Source of the DNA: Micromonospora sp. H61
Lineage (GTDB): Bacteria; Actinomycetota; Actinomycetes; Mycobacteriales; Micromonosporaceae
Direction: 5' to 3'
Assembly: GCF_018070325.1 (NCBI RefSeq)
Contig: NZ_JAGPXY010000003.1
Location: forward strand, 173,353-237,352
DNA length: 64,000 nt
Below the pieces are notes generated by a model, which was not told the DNA's origin, ran no database searches, and saw nothing but the letters and a program-made list of their open reading frames with translations. Positions 57,392 through 64,000 of the stretch are shown piece after piece. How positions within the stretch are numbered: the first letter of the stretch is position 1; the number at the start of each line of letters is the position of its first letter. Made by a program: the position numbers and the translations under genes.

Positions 57392-58423
57392 GTGGCGCGG
57401 ATCGCGGTGGTGGCCGGGGACGGCATCGGGCCCGAGGTGGTCGCGCAGGCCCGCAAGGTCCTCGACGCGGTGCTGCCCGACGTGCAGGCCACCGAGTACG
57501 ACCTCGGAGCCGCCCGCTGGCACCGTACCGGAGAGGTGCTGCCCGACTCGGTGCTGACCGAGCTGGCCGGGCACGACGCGATCCTGCTCGGCGCGGTCGG
57601 TGACCCGACGGTCCCGCCGGGGGTGCTGGAGCGAGGGTTGCTGCTCAAGCTCCGTTTCGCCTTCGACCAGTACGTCAACCTGCGCCCGTCCCGGCTCTGG
57701 CCCGGGGTCGCCGGCCCGCTGGCCAACGTGAAGCCGGGCGAGGTCGACCTCGTGGTGGTGCGCGAGGGCACCGAGGGGCTCTACGCCGGCGCCGGTGGTT
57801 CCCTGCACCGGGACACCCCGGCCGAGGTCGCCACCGAGGAGAGCCTGAACACCCGGCACGGCGTGGAGCGGGTGATCCGCGACGCCTTCGCCCGCGCCGG
57901 CCGCCGGGAGCGGCGCAAGGTCACCCTCGTGCACAAGACCAACGTGCTCACCCACGCCGGGTCGCTCTGGGCGCGTACGTTCGACGTGGTCGCCGCCGAG
58001 CACCCGGACATCGAGACCGAGTACCAGCACGTCGACGCGGCAGCCATGTTCCTGGTCACCCAGCCGCAGCGCTACGACGTGGTGGTCACCGACAACCTCT
58101 TCGGCGACATCCTCACCGACATCGCCGCGGCCGTCACCGGTGGCATCGGGCTGGCCGCCAGCGGCTGCATCAACCCCGAGGGGGCGTACCCCTCGATGTT
58201 CGAGCCGGTGCACGGCTCGGCGCCGGACATCGCCGGGCAGGGCATCGCCGACCCGGTCGCCGCGGTGCTCTCCGCCGCGTTGCTGCTGGAGCAGCTCGGG
58301 CACAGTGAGTCGGCCGCTCGGGTCAACGCGGCGGTCGCCGCCGAGCTGGCCAGCCGCGTACCGGGCGTGACGCTGCGTACCGAAGAGGTCGGCGACCGGC
58401 TCGCCGCCCACGCCGTAGCCTGA
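57392..58423 (+). CDS. leuB: 3-isopropylmalate dehydrogenase
   Basis: A 343-residue beta-decarboxylating dehydrogenase of leucine synthesis. Landmarks are [52 protein letters not shown] and the metal/NAD region [27 protein letters not shown] with [20 protein letters not shown] precedes GTG 57392. leuA and leuCD are not in this window. ilvE follows on the same strand. Confidence 0.95.
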   Translation: MARIAVVAGDGIGPEVVAQARKVLDAVLPDVQATEYDLGAARWHRTGEVLPDSVLTELAGHDAILLGAVGDPTVPPGVLERGLLLKLRFAFDQYVNLRPSRLWPGVAGPLANVKPGEVDLVVVREGTEGLYAGAGGSLHRDTPAEVATEESLNTRHGVERVIRDAFARAGRRERRKVTLVHKTNVLTHAGSLWARTFDVVAAEHPDIETEYQHVDAAAMFLVTQPQRYDVVVTDNLFGDILTDIAAAVTGGIGLAASGCINPEGAYPSMFEPVHGSAPDIAGQGIADPVAAVLSAALLLEQLGHSESAARVNAAVAAELASRVPGVTLRTEEVGDRLAAHAVA

Positions 58424-58442
58424 TCACCCCGGCCCGAGTGGC

Positions 58443-58462
58443 GACCGGCCCTGAGGCCGGTC
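58443..58462 (+). terminator. Short hairpin after leuB
   Basis: GACCGGCC (58443-58450) and GGCCGGTC (58455-58462) form a perfect 8-bp stem with a CTGA loop, 19 bp past the leuB stop. There is no U-tract, so it may be weak. Confidence 0.45.
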
Positions 58463-58578
58463 TGCCACGGGTGCCCCGACCGGCGCTACCCGCTGAACGA
58501 CCGTTCGGGGTAAGTTTCTGGCACAGCCATGTCGGTGTGCGGTCCCGCATGCCGTTGTTCCGCAGGGAGGTCAGCGCG

Positions 58579-59676
58579 ATGAGCGGTGGTGACAAGCTCG
58601 ACTTCGAGATCCGTCCGAATCTCGCGCCGGTATCCGCCGCCGATCGGGCCGCGCTGCTGACCAATCCCGGGTTCGGCAGGGTCTTCACCGACCACATGGT
58701 CACCGTCCGCTACGCCGACGGCAAGGGCTGGTACGACGCCCGGGTGGAAGCCCGTGCCCCGATTCCGATGGACCCGGCCAGCGCGGTGCTGCACTACGCG
58801 CAGGAGATCTTCGAAGGGCTCAAGGCGTACCGCACGGCCGACGGTGGCGTGACGATGTTCCGGCCGGACGCCAACGCGGCCCGCTTCGCCACCTCCGCAC
58901 AGCGGATGGCGATGCCGGTGCTGCCGCCGGAGGTGTTCGTCGACTCGCTGCACAAGCTCATCGAGATCGACCGGGAGTGGATCCCCACCGGCGAGGACGG
59001 CAGCCTCTACCTGCGGCCGTTCATGTTCGCCAGCGAGGTCTTCCTGGGCGTCCGCCCGGCCAACGAGTACCTCTACATGGTGATCGCCTCACCGGTCGGG
59101 GCGTACTTCACCGGTGGCGTCAAGCCGGTCACCGTCTGGGTCTCTCCGGACTACACCCGGGCCGCGCCCGGTGGCACCGGCGCGGCCAAGTGCGGCGGCA
59201 ACTACGCCGCGTCGCTCGCCGCCCAGGCAGAGGCCATCGAGGCCGGCTGCGACCAGGTCGTCTTCCTGGACGCGGTGGAGCGCCGGTTCGTCGACGAACT
59301 GGGCGGCATGAACGTCTTCTTCGTCTACGACGACGGCACTGTGGTCACCCCACCGTTGACCGGCACGATCCTGCCGGGCATCACCCGCGACGCCGTCCTC
59401 GCGCTGGCCGGCGCGGCCGGACACCAGGTCGAGGAGCGGCCGGTCAGCTTCGCCGACTGGCAGGCCGACGCCGCGAGCGGTCGCCTTCGGGAGGTGTTCG
59501 CCTGCGGCACCGCCGCGGTGGTCACCCCGATCGGTGGGGTTCGCTTCCCGGACGGTGAGTTCCTGATCGGTGGTGGCGAGCCCGGTCAGGTCACCATGGC
59601 CCTGCGTCAGCAGTTGGTCGACATCCAGCGGGGCAAGGCGGCCGACCCGCACGGCTGGGTGCAGCGGGTCTTCTGA
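58579..59676 (+). CDS. ilvE: Branched-chain amino-acid aminotransferase
   Basis: A 365-residue class IV PLP aminotransferase, the final step of Val, Leu and Ile synthesis. The PLP lysine is in [20 protein letters not shown]. Other landmarks are [39 protein letters not shown] and [21 protein letters not shown] 8 nt before ATG 58579 sets the start. Confidence 0.96.
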   Translation: MSGGDKLDFEIRPNLAPVSAADRAALLTNPGFGRVFTDHMVTVRYADGKGWYDARVEARAPIPMDPASAVLHYAQEIFEGLKAYRTADGGVTMFRPDANAARFATSAQRMAMPVLPPEVFVDSLHKLIEIDREWIPTGEDGSLYLRPFMFASEVFLGVRPANEYLYMVIASPVGAYFTGGVKPVTVWVSPDYTRAAPGGTGAAKCGGNYAASLAAQAEAIEAGCDQVVFLDAVERRFVDELGGMNVFFVYDDGTVVTPPLTGTILPGITRDAVLALAGAAGHQVEERPVSFADWQADAASGRLREVFACGTAAVVTPIGGVRFPDGEFLIGGGEPGQVTMALRQQLVDIQRGKAADPHGWVQRVF

Positions 59677-59727
59677 TCTCCGTCGCTGCGCCGGCCCGTC
59701 CACCCGGACGGGCCGGCGCAGTCGGAC

Positions 59728-60498
59728 CTACGTGTCGGTGGGCTGCGCCTTGGTGGGCTGGTCGAGCAGGTGGTCGCGGAGCGCGGCGAGCTGCTCGTCG
59801 GTCACCCCGGCGTGGCGCAGGTACGCCTCGACCGAGCCGTGCCCCGCGCGCAGCTCGTCCAGGAAGATCTGCATCGCCTCGGCGGGTGAGGCCAGGAACG
59901 GTGCCGGCACCTCCACTCCGTCCGGGTTGATGGAGGCCAGCCAGGCGCTGTACCGGGCCGACGCCTCGCTGCTCAACGCGTAGTCCGCTGTGATGTCCGC
60001 GTCGTCGACGCCGAGCACGGCGAGGGTCAACGCGCAGACGATGCCGGTGCGGTCCTTGCCGGCCACGCAGTGCACGACCACCGGGGCGTTGGCGGAGTCG
60101 GCGATCAGCCCGACCGCCTCGGCCAGCCCGGCGGTGCCGGTCTGGGCCAGGTCGGCGTACCGGTCCGCGAGGTACCGGGCCAGGCTCGCGCCCTCCTCGT
60201 GCGGTACGCCCGCCCAGTCGTCGTGCTCCGGGTGGATGTGCCGGTAGGTCAGCCCCTCGTATGCCGGCACCCGGCCGTCCCGCTCCACCTCGGTGGGGCG
60301 GCGCAGGTCGATGACGGTGCGGACGCCGATCGCGACGAACGCGTCGCGGTCCTGTTCGGTGAGGCGGTGCAACGAGTCGGAGCGGTAGAGCCGGCCACGG
60401 CGTACGGGTCGGCCGCCGCGCCCGAGGTAGCCGCCGGCGTCGCGGAAGTTGAAGGTGGCGGGGAGCGGAATCTGTCGGCTGTCGTCGATGGCGTCCAC
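59728..60498 (-). CDS. Tyrosine-type protein phosphatase (PTP3-like)
   Basis: A 256-residue Cys-based phosphatase of the Y_phosphatase3 group. Its P-loop is HCVAGKDRTG, with the Cys nucleophile and Arg in the expected HCx5R spacing. TFNFRDAGGYLGRGG and RRGRLYRSDSLHRLT are family landmarks. GTG 60498 gives the family-like N-terminus. A longer frame adds an Arg-rich leader. In mycobacteria the related PtpB acts on phosphoinositides and phosphotyrosine, but the substrate here is unknown. Confidence 0.9.
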   Translation of the reverse strand: MDAIDDSRQIPLPATFNFRDAGGYLGRGGRPVRRGRLYRSDSLHRLTEQDRDAFVAIGVRTVIDLRRPTEVERDGRVPAYEGLTYRHIHPEHDDWAGVPHEEGASLARYLADRYADLAQTGTAGLAEAVGLIADSANAPVVVHCVAGKDRTGIVCALTLAVLGVDDADITADYALSSEASARYSAWLASINPDGVEVPAPFLASPAEAMQIFLDELRAGHGSVEAYLRHAGVTDEQLAALRDHLLDQPTKAQPTDT

Positions 60499-60553
60499 GC
60501 CCTCACGGTAACGGCCGGTGGGACAGTGCCCCACCGGCCGTCGGGTCGAACAG

Positions 60554-61012
60554 TCACCGTGCGGTGCCGGGCGGGAGCGCGCCGTACGTCTCGTCGTAGT
60601 AGCCACCCAACTGGTCCCGGTAGCTCGGGTCGCTGTGGCTGGTCTCGTCGTACTCCGGGGCGGCCTTGATCTGGTCCCGGGTCCGGTCGACGGAGACGGT
60701 GCGCTGGTCGTGGTCGACCTGGTTGACGGTGCCGGCCGGCAACATCACCTTCTTGCCGAAGATCCAGGGCCCGGTGTCCACGACCAGGTAGCTGCCGCCC
60801 ACCTCGTGACTGGCGCTGTCAATCTTGCCGATTCCACCGTCGGTGGCCTCGACCTTGTAACCGACCAGGTCGACGTCGGCCACGCCGGCCTGGTCCCGGT
60901 AGCGCCAGGGGTCGAACGTGCCGGCCGGCGCGCCGCCGGGCACCGTGCCGTGGTCGCCGCCGCGCAGCGGGTCCGGCCCGGCGTGGGTGGCGTGCGGATC
61001 GATCCTGTCCAT
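60554..61012 (-). CDS. PRC-barrel domain protein
   Basis: A 152-residue soluble protein with a PRC-barrel core (VDLVGYKVEATDGGIGKID, YLVVDTGPWIFGKKVMLPAG) and a Tyr/Asp-rich C-terminus (YRDQLGGYYDETYGALP). PRC barrels occur in RimM and photosynthetic reaction-centre H subunits. The stand-alone actinobacterial forms have no known function, though stress roles have been suggested. AGGAG 8 nt before ATG 61012 favours it over GTG 61021. Confidence 0.85.
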   Translation of the reverse strand: MDRIDPHATHAGPDPLRGGDHGTVPGGAPAGTFDPWRYRDQAGVADVDLVGYKVEATDGGIGKIDSASHEVGGSYLVVDTGPWIFGKKVMLPAGTVNQVDHDQRTVSVDRTRDQIKAAPEYDETSHSDPSYRDQLGGYYDETYGALPPGTAR

Positions 61013-61108
61013 GCCGTTCACTCCTGACTGTCGCCGATCGTCTCGGCTGAGGTGGGTGCGTCCCCGCAGGAGCTACCCGGCTGTCGGGGGCCGGAAACGG
61101 CGACGGGC

Positions 61109-61639
61109 TCAGGCCAGTGCGGCCTCGGCGTCCAGGGTGACCGCCGTGGCGTGCACCACTGCGGAGATCCGCAGGGCCTCGTGCAGCTGCTCCCGGGTGA
61201 AGCCGATGCCGCGCAGCTTCTTCTCGTGCAACTCCAGGCACACCCCACAGCCGGCGATGGCCGACACGGCGAAACACCAGAGCTCGAAGTCGCCCTTGTC
61301 CACCCCCGGCCTCGCGATGATCTGCATCCGCAGTCGGGCCGGCATCGAGGCGTACTGCTCGTCGCCGATCAGGTGCTTGGCCCGGTAGTAGATGTTGTTC
61401 ATCGCCATGATCGCCGCGGCGCCCTTGGCCGCCTCGACACCCTCCGGCCCGAGCTGCCCGAGCGCCTCGGCGGCGATCTCGCGCAGCACCACCGGGTTGC
61501 GAGCGGTCACCGCACAGGCCAGCGCGGTGCCCCAGGTCTGTGCCGGGGTCAACGCCGAGGAACCGACGGTGGAGCCGAGGTTGAGCCTGATGTCCGTGGC
61601 GTACTCCGGCAGGGCTGCCTTGATCGCGTCCAGGCCCAT
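61109..61639 (-). CDS. ahpD: AhpD-family alkylhydroperoxidase
   Basis: A 176-residue AhpD of normal length. The redox CxxC with its proton-relay residues is in AGCGVCLELHEKKL. Other family blocks are ALPEYATDIRLNLG and AMNNIYYRAKHL. AhpD reduces AhpC in mycobacteria, linking it to dihydrolipoamide. Here the upstream ahpC is reduced to a fragment, with only 2 nt between its stop and the ahpD ATG, so AhpD may have another partner or act alone. Confidence 0.93.
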   Translation of the reverse strand: MGLDAIKAALPEYATDIRLNLGSTVGSSALTPAQTWGTALACAVTARNPVVLREIAAEALGQLGPEGVEAAKGAAAIMAMNNIYYRAKHLIGDEQYASMPARLRMQIIARPGVDKGDFELWCFAVSAIAGCGVCLELHEKKLRGIGFTREQLHEALRISAVVHATAVTLDAEAALA

Positions 61640-61641
61640 GG

Positions 61642-61833
61642 TCAGACGCCGGCGGCGGGGGTCTCGTCGGCGATCTCCGTCGGGCTGATGGAGGTACCCA
61701 TCGGCCCGACGAAGACCACACACCACGTGCCCTCGTGGGACGTGTGGTTGATCGTCCTGGACGCGTTGGTGGCGCCCAGCGATACGCAGGCGGCGAGTCC
61801 GTGCTCAGGTAAGCGGTCACTGACGGTGAGCAC
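61642..61833 (-). CDS. Miniature AhpC remnant lacking the peroxidatic cysteine
   Basis: A 63-residue protein matching only the first third of AhpC: MLTVSDRLPEHGLAACVSLG, INHTSHEGTWCVVF and then SISPTEIAD, where AhpC has the catalytic FVCPTEIA. The peroxidatic Cys is a Ser (AGC codon) and the frame stops ten residues later. AAGGAGG four nt before GTG 61833 is a strong ribosome-binding site, so it is probably translated. About 120 residues of a usual AhpC are missing. It is either a decaying ahpC after an internal deletion or a translated coupling ORF for ahpD. Confidence 0.75.
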   Translation of the reverse strand: MLTVSDRLPEHGLAACVSLGATNASRTINHTSHEGTWCVVFVGPMGTSISPTEIADETPAAGV

Positions 61834-62026
61834 AGGTCCTCCTTGCAGACGGCACGGTGGCCATCATCGGATCCGCTCCAGATGCTTCCGCATCGCTGTT
61901 TTCACCGATGAGTGGCCTGGCGCCTTGTGAAGCCGATCACGAGCGGCGGCCAGGGGGCGCATGAACCCTCCGTCACCGTCCCGCTATGTGGATTGTTCCT
62001 CCCAAATTCGGGGGAGGGGTGGCAGA

Positions 62027-62068
62027 GTGGCCATCGTGACCAGCACCGCCCTGATTATTGCGACCTAG
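62027..62068 (+). CDS. cimA leader peptide rich in Ile/Val/Leu
   Basis: Read from GTG 62027, which has GGGGAGGGG (62011-62019) seven nt upstream, it encodes MAIVTSTALIIAT, 5 of 13 residues being branched-chain. The tandem Ile codons are ATT-ATT, rare in this genome. A shorter version from GTG 62036 would be leaderless, 7 nt past a CAGAGT -10-like box. The stop touches a hairpin and terminator ahead of cimA. Confidence 0.7.
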   Translation: MAIVTSTALIIAT

Positions 62069-62128
62069 CGCGCCGGCTCTCCCCTCTGCCGAGCGCGCAG
62101 ACCTCCCGCATCCGCGGGAGGTCTTTTT
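62068..62128 (+). terminator. cimA attenuator (pause hairpin plus intrinsic terminator)
   Basis: Stem 1 pairs GCGCGCCGGC (62068-62077) with GCCGAGCGCGC (62088-62098) with one bulged A. The terminator pairs GACCTCCCGC (62100-62109) with GCGGGAGGTC (62114-62123), followed by TTTTT (62124-62128). cimA begins 23 bp later, so readthrough must be controlled for it to be expressed from this promoter. Confidence 0.8.
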
Positions 62129-62150
62129 GTTGCTCCGAGAAAGGATCCTG

Positions 62151-63734
62151 ATGACGTTCCAGGTCTTCGACACCACGTTGCGCGACGGCGCCCAGCGCGA
62201 GGGGCTCACCTACTCGGTGGTCGACAAGCTGGCCGTGGCCCGGCTGCTCGACGAGTTCGGCGTCGGGTTCATCGAGGGCGGCTGGCCGGGCGCGGTGCCC
62301 AAGGACACCGAGTTCTTCCGCCGCGCCCGCACCGAGCTGGACCTGCGGCACGCCGTGCTCGTCGCGTTCGGCGCCACCCGCAAGGCCGGCGTCGCGGTCG
62401 CGGACGACCCCCAGGTACGCGCCCTGCTGGACGCGCAGACCCCGGCCGTGGCCCTGGTCGCCAAGGCCGACAGCCGGCACGTCGAGCGCGCGCTGCGCAC
62501 CACCGGCGCGGAGAACCTCGCGATGATCCACGACACCGTCAACCACCTCGTCCGGGAGGGTCGACGGGTCTTCGTCGACGGGGAACACTTCTTCGACGGC
62601 TACCGGCACGACCCCGCGTACGGCGCCGCGGTGGTGCAGACCGCGCTCGCCGCCGGCGCCGAGCGGATGGTGCTCTGCGACACCAACGGCGGCATGCTCC
62701 CGTCCCAGGTGAGCGCCGTGATCCACGACCTGACGAACAGGCTGGGGATCGACGCCGGGCTGCTCGGTATGCACGCCCAGAACGACACCGCCTGCGCGGT
62801 GGCCAACACGATCGCCGCCGTGGAGGCGGGCGTCCGCCACGTGCAGGGCACCGCCAACGGGTACGGCGAACGCCCTGGCAACGCCGACATCTTCGCGGTC
62901 GTCGCCAACCTTCAACTCAAGCTCGGCATGCCCGTCCTACCGGAGGGCTGCCTGGCGCAGATGGTGCGGGTCTCGCACGCCATCGCCGAGATCGCCAACA
63001 TCGCCCCCGACACCCACCAGGCGTACGCCGGGGCTGCCGCCTTCGCTCACAAGGCGGGGCTGCACGCGAGTGCGATCAAGGTCGACCCGTTGCTCTACAA
63101 CCACGTGGACCCGTCGGTGGTGGGCAACGACATGCGGATCCTGATCACCGAGATGGCCGGCCGGGCCAGCGTCGAGCTCAAGAGCCGTGAGCTCGGCCTG
63201 GACCTGGCCGCCAGCCCGGAGGCGCTGACCCGGGTCACCAAGCGGGTCAAGGAGCTGGAGGCGGGTGGCTGGTCCTTCGAGGCGGCGGACGCCTCCTTCG
63301 AGTTGCTGGTCCGCTCCGAGCTGCCGGAGGGCAGCCCGGCGCGACCGTTCACCCTGGAGTCGTACCGGGTGTTGGTCGAGCATCGCGAGGACGGCGCGGT
63401 GGTCTCCGAGGCGACCGTCAAGATCCGGGTTCGCGGTGAGCGGGTGATCGCCACCGCCGAGGGCAACGGCCCGGTCAACGCCCTCGACGAGGCGCTGCGG
63501 GTGGGGCTGGCGCGGCACTATCCGCAGCTGCGCGACTTCGAGTTGGCCGACTACAAGGTGCGCATCCTGGAGGGCAGCCACGGCACCGGCGCGGTCACCC
63601 GGGTCCTGCTGGAGACCTCCGACGGCAGCGGCCGGGACTGGACCACTGTCGGCGTCCACCCGAACGTGGTCGAGGCCAGCTGGCACGCCCTGGTGGACGC
63701 CCTCACCTACGGCCTAGCCCCCACCTCCGTCTGA
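62151..63734 (+). CDS. cimA: (R)-citramalate synthase
   Basis: A 527-residue CimA-type enzyme condensing pyruvate and acetyl-CoA to citramalate, giving 2-oxobutyrate for isoleucine without threonine. It has the HMGL-like TIM barrel (FDTTLRDGAQREGLTYS, FIEGGWPG, LCDTNGGMLPSQ, GMHAQNDTACAVANT, VQGTANGYGERPGNAD) and a C-terminal LeuA-type regulatory dimer domain (VRGERVIATAEGNGPVNALDEALR), where isoleucine usually inhibits. Family relatives include alpha-isopropylmalate synthases, but the FIEGGWPGAVPKD block favours citramalate synthase. AGAAAGGA precedes ATG 62151. Confidence 0.93.
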   Translation: MTFQVFDTTLRDGAQREGLTYSVVDKLAVARLLDEFGVGFIEGGWPGAVPKDTEFFRRARTELDLRHAVLVAFGATRKAGVAVADDPQVRALLDAQTPAVALVAKADSRHVERALRTTGAENLAMIHDTVNHLVREGRRVFVDGEHFFDGYRHDPAYGAAVVQTALAAGAERMVLCDTNGGMLPSQVSAVIHDLTNRLGIDAGLLGMHAQNDTACAVANTIAAVEAGVRHVQGTANGYGERPGNADIFAVVANLQLKLGMPVLPEGCLAQMVRVSHAIAEIANIAPDTHQAYAGAAAFAHKAGLHASAIKVDPLLYNHVDPSVVGNDMRILITEMAGRASVELKSRELGLDLAASPEALTRVTKRVKELEAGGWSFEAADASFELLVRSELPEGSPARPFTLESYRVLVEHREDGAVVSEATVKIRVRGERVIATAEGNGPVNALDEALRVGLARHYPQLRDFELADYKVRILEGSHGTGAVTRVLLETSDGSGRDWTTVGVHPNVVEASWHALVDALTYGLAPTSV

Positions 63735-64000
63735 CTCCCGCCTCCCGGCCCCCACCCCCACTCTCGCGATCTTGCACTTTGTGTCGATGGTCTGCGGCTT
63801 TTGCCGCTTATGCCGCGACAGTAAGTGCAAGATCGACGAGGTGGGATGGGGTGGACTGGGGTGGGTGAGGGGGTGGGGAGGGTCAGGGTGGCTTGGACGG
63901 GGCGGTGGTCGCTGCCGGGCAGGGTGAGCACCTGCACCGAGCGGACGGCGATCCGATGGTCGACCAGGACGTGGTCGAGGGTGACGGGGGGGAGGAGGTC
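63707..64000 (-). CDS. Endonuclease/exonuclease/phosphatase-fold protein (C-terminal end)
   Basis: The leftward frame is open to the right edge (98 codons). The segment VTLDHVLVDHRIAVRSVQVL and then LPGSDHRPVQATLTL matches the conserved DH...SDHRPV C-terminus of the EEP (exonuclease III/DNase I-like) superfamily, where the last His is catalytic. After about 50 residues of real protein the frame runs through the repeat 63768-63834 to a stop inside the convergent cimA 3' end (28-bp overlap). The tail is therefore repeat-encoded. Confidence 0.75.
   Translation of the reverse strand, partial: DLLPPVTLDHVLVDHRIAVRSVQVLTLPGSDHRPVQATLTLPTPSPTPVHPIPPRRSCTYCRGISGKSRRPSTQSARSREWGWGPGGGSQTEVGARP
63768..63834. 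repeat. Dispersed GATCTTGC...GCAAGATC hairpin repeat, copy 2
   Basis: GATCTTGCACTT and AAGTGCAAGATC (63823-63834) are perfect 12-bp terminal inverted repeats of a 67-bp unit. The sequence is related to the copy at 1170-1237. It lies downstream of cimA and inside the tail of the convergent EEP gene. Confidence 0.8.

Overview
This window is very GC-rich DNA (about 70 percent or more by eye) with frequent GTG starts and dense, operon-like packing. It carries families typical of mycelial actinobacteria: an Scr1/WhiJ-type regulator with a DUF397 partner, a DivIVA-domain protein, DUF3152, a SpoIIE-type phosphatase with GAF domains, and a Glu-type amino-acid ABC importer. Together with its GATC-ended intergenic hairpins it looks like a chromosome segment of a Micromonospora-like actinomycete (family Micromonosporaceae). 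That placement is inferred from gene content and style, not from a database search.

Layout. 1-3.7 kb: 3' end of an ADP-ribosylglycohydrolase, a membrane-anchored MazF/PemK-like protein, a nested repeat island, and ligA. 3.8-6.5 kb: the first of three large GGDEF-EAL proteins. 6.6-11.7 kb: gatC-gatA, then an AAA ATPase and a broken partner gene, then gatB. 11.8-20.4 kb: an AceE/transketolase-like TPP enzyme, a membrane metallophosphoesterase, a PQQ-type sugar dehydrogenase lipoprotein, a GAF-SpoIIE phosphatase, a D-2-hydroxyacid dehydrogenase and a PH-domain membrane protein. 20.6-26.6 kb: a degenerate GGDEF-EAL protein, then a LacI regulator divergent from a GH2 beta-mannosidase. 27-29 kb: ArsR regulator plus SulP transporter. 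29.1-35.4 kb: a six-gene operon (glutamate-type ABC importer, asparaginase, cutC) divergent from a ROK regulator.

35.6-43.4 kb is the most accessory-looking part. It holds a DUF3152 zincin lipoprotein, a DUF4352-like protein, the DUF397/Scr1 pair with a three-half-site candidate operator, and a three-gene cluster (DivIVA domain, a small Cys protein, and an internally duplicated zinc-module protein). It ends with a DprA-like gene and a ComF-like phosphoribosyltransferase gene placed behind a near-consensus LexA (SOS) box. 43.5-45.5 kb is a tandem duplication of an LppX-like lipoprotein gene together with its intergenic hairpin.

45.6-63.7 kb is a branched-chain amino-acid and serine region: ilvD, a third GGDEF-EAL gene, ilvB-ilvN-ilvC, serA, leuB, ilvE and cimA. 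Between them lie an ApbE-like flavin transferase, a tyrosine phosphatase, a PRC-barrel protein and ahpD with a miniature Cys-less AhpC remnant. Both ilvB and cimA are preceded by a tiny leader ORF containing branched-chain codons, a hairpin and an intrinsic terminator, which suggests parallel transcription attenuation. A gene for an endonuclease/exonuclease/phosphatase-fold protein enters from the right edge and ends inside a dispersed repeat.

The strongest leads are the SOS-box DprA/ComF-like pair, the twin leader-peptide attenuators, the ATPase insertion splitting gatCA from gatB, the duplicated zinc-module protein, and the Cys-to-Ser mini-AhpC. No CRISPR array, rRNA, tRNA, prophage or insertion sequence was recognised.
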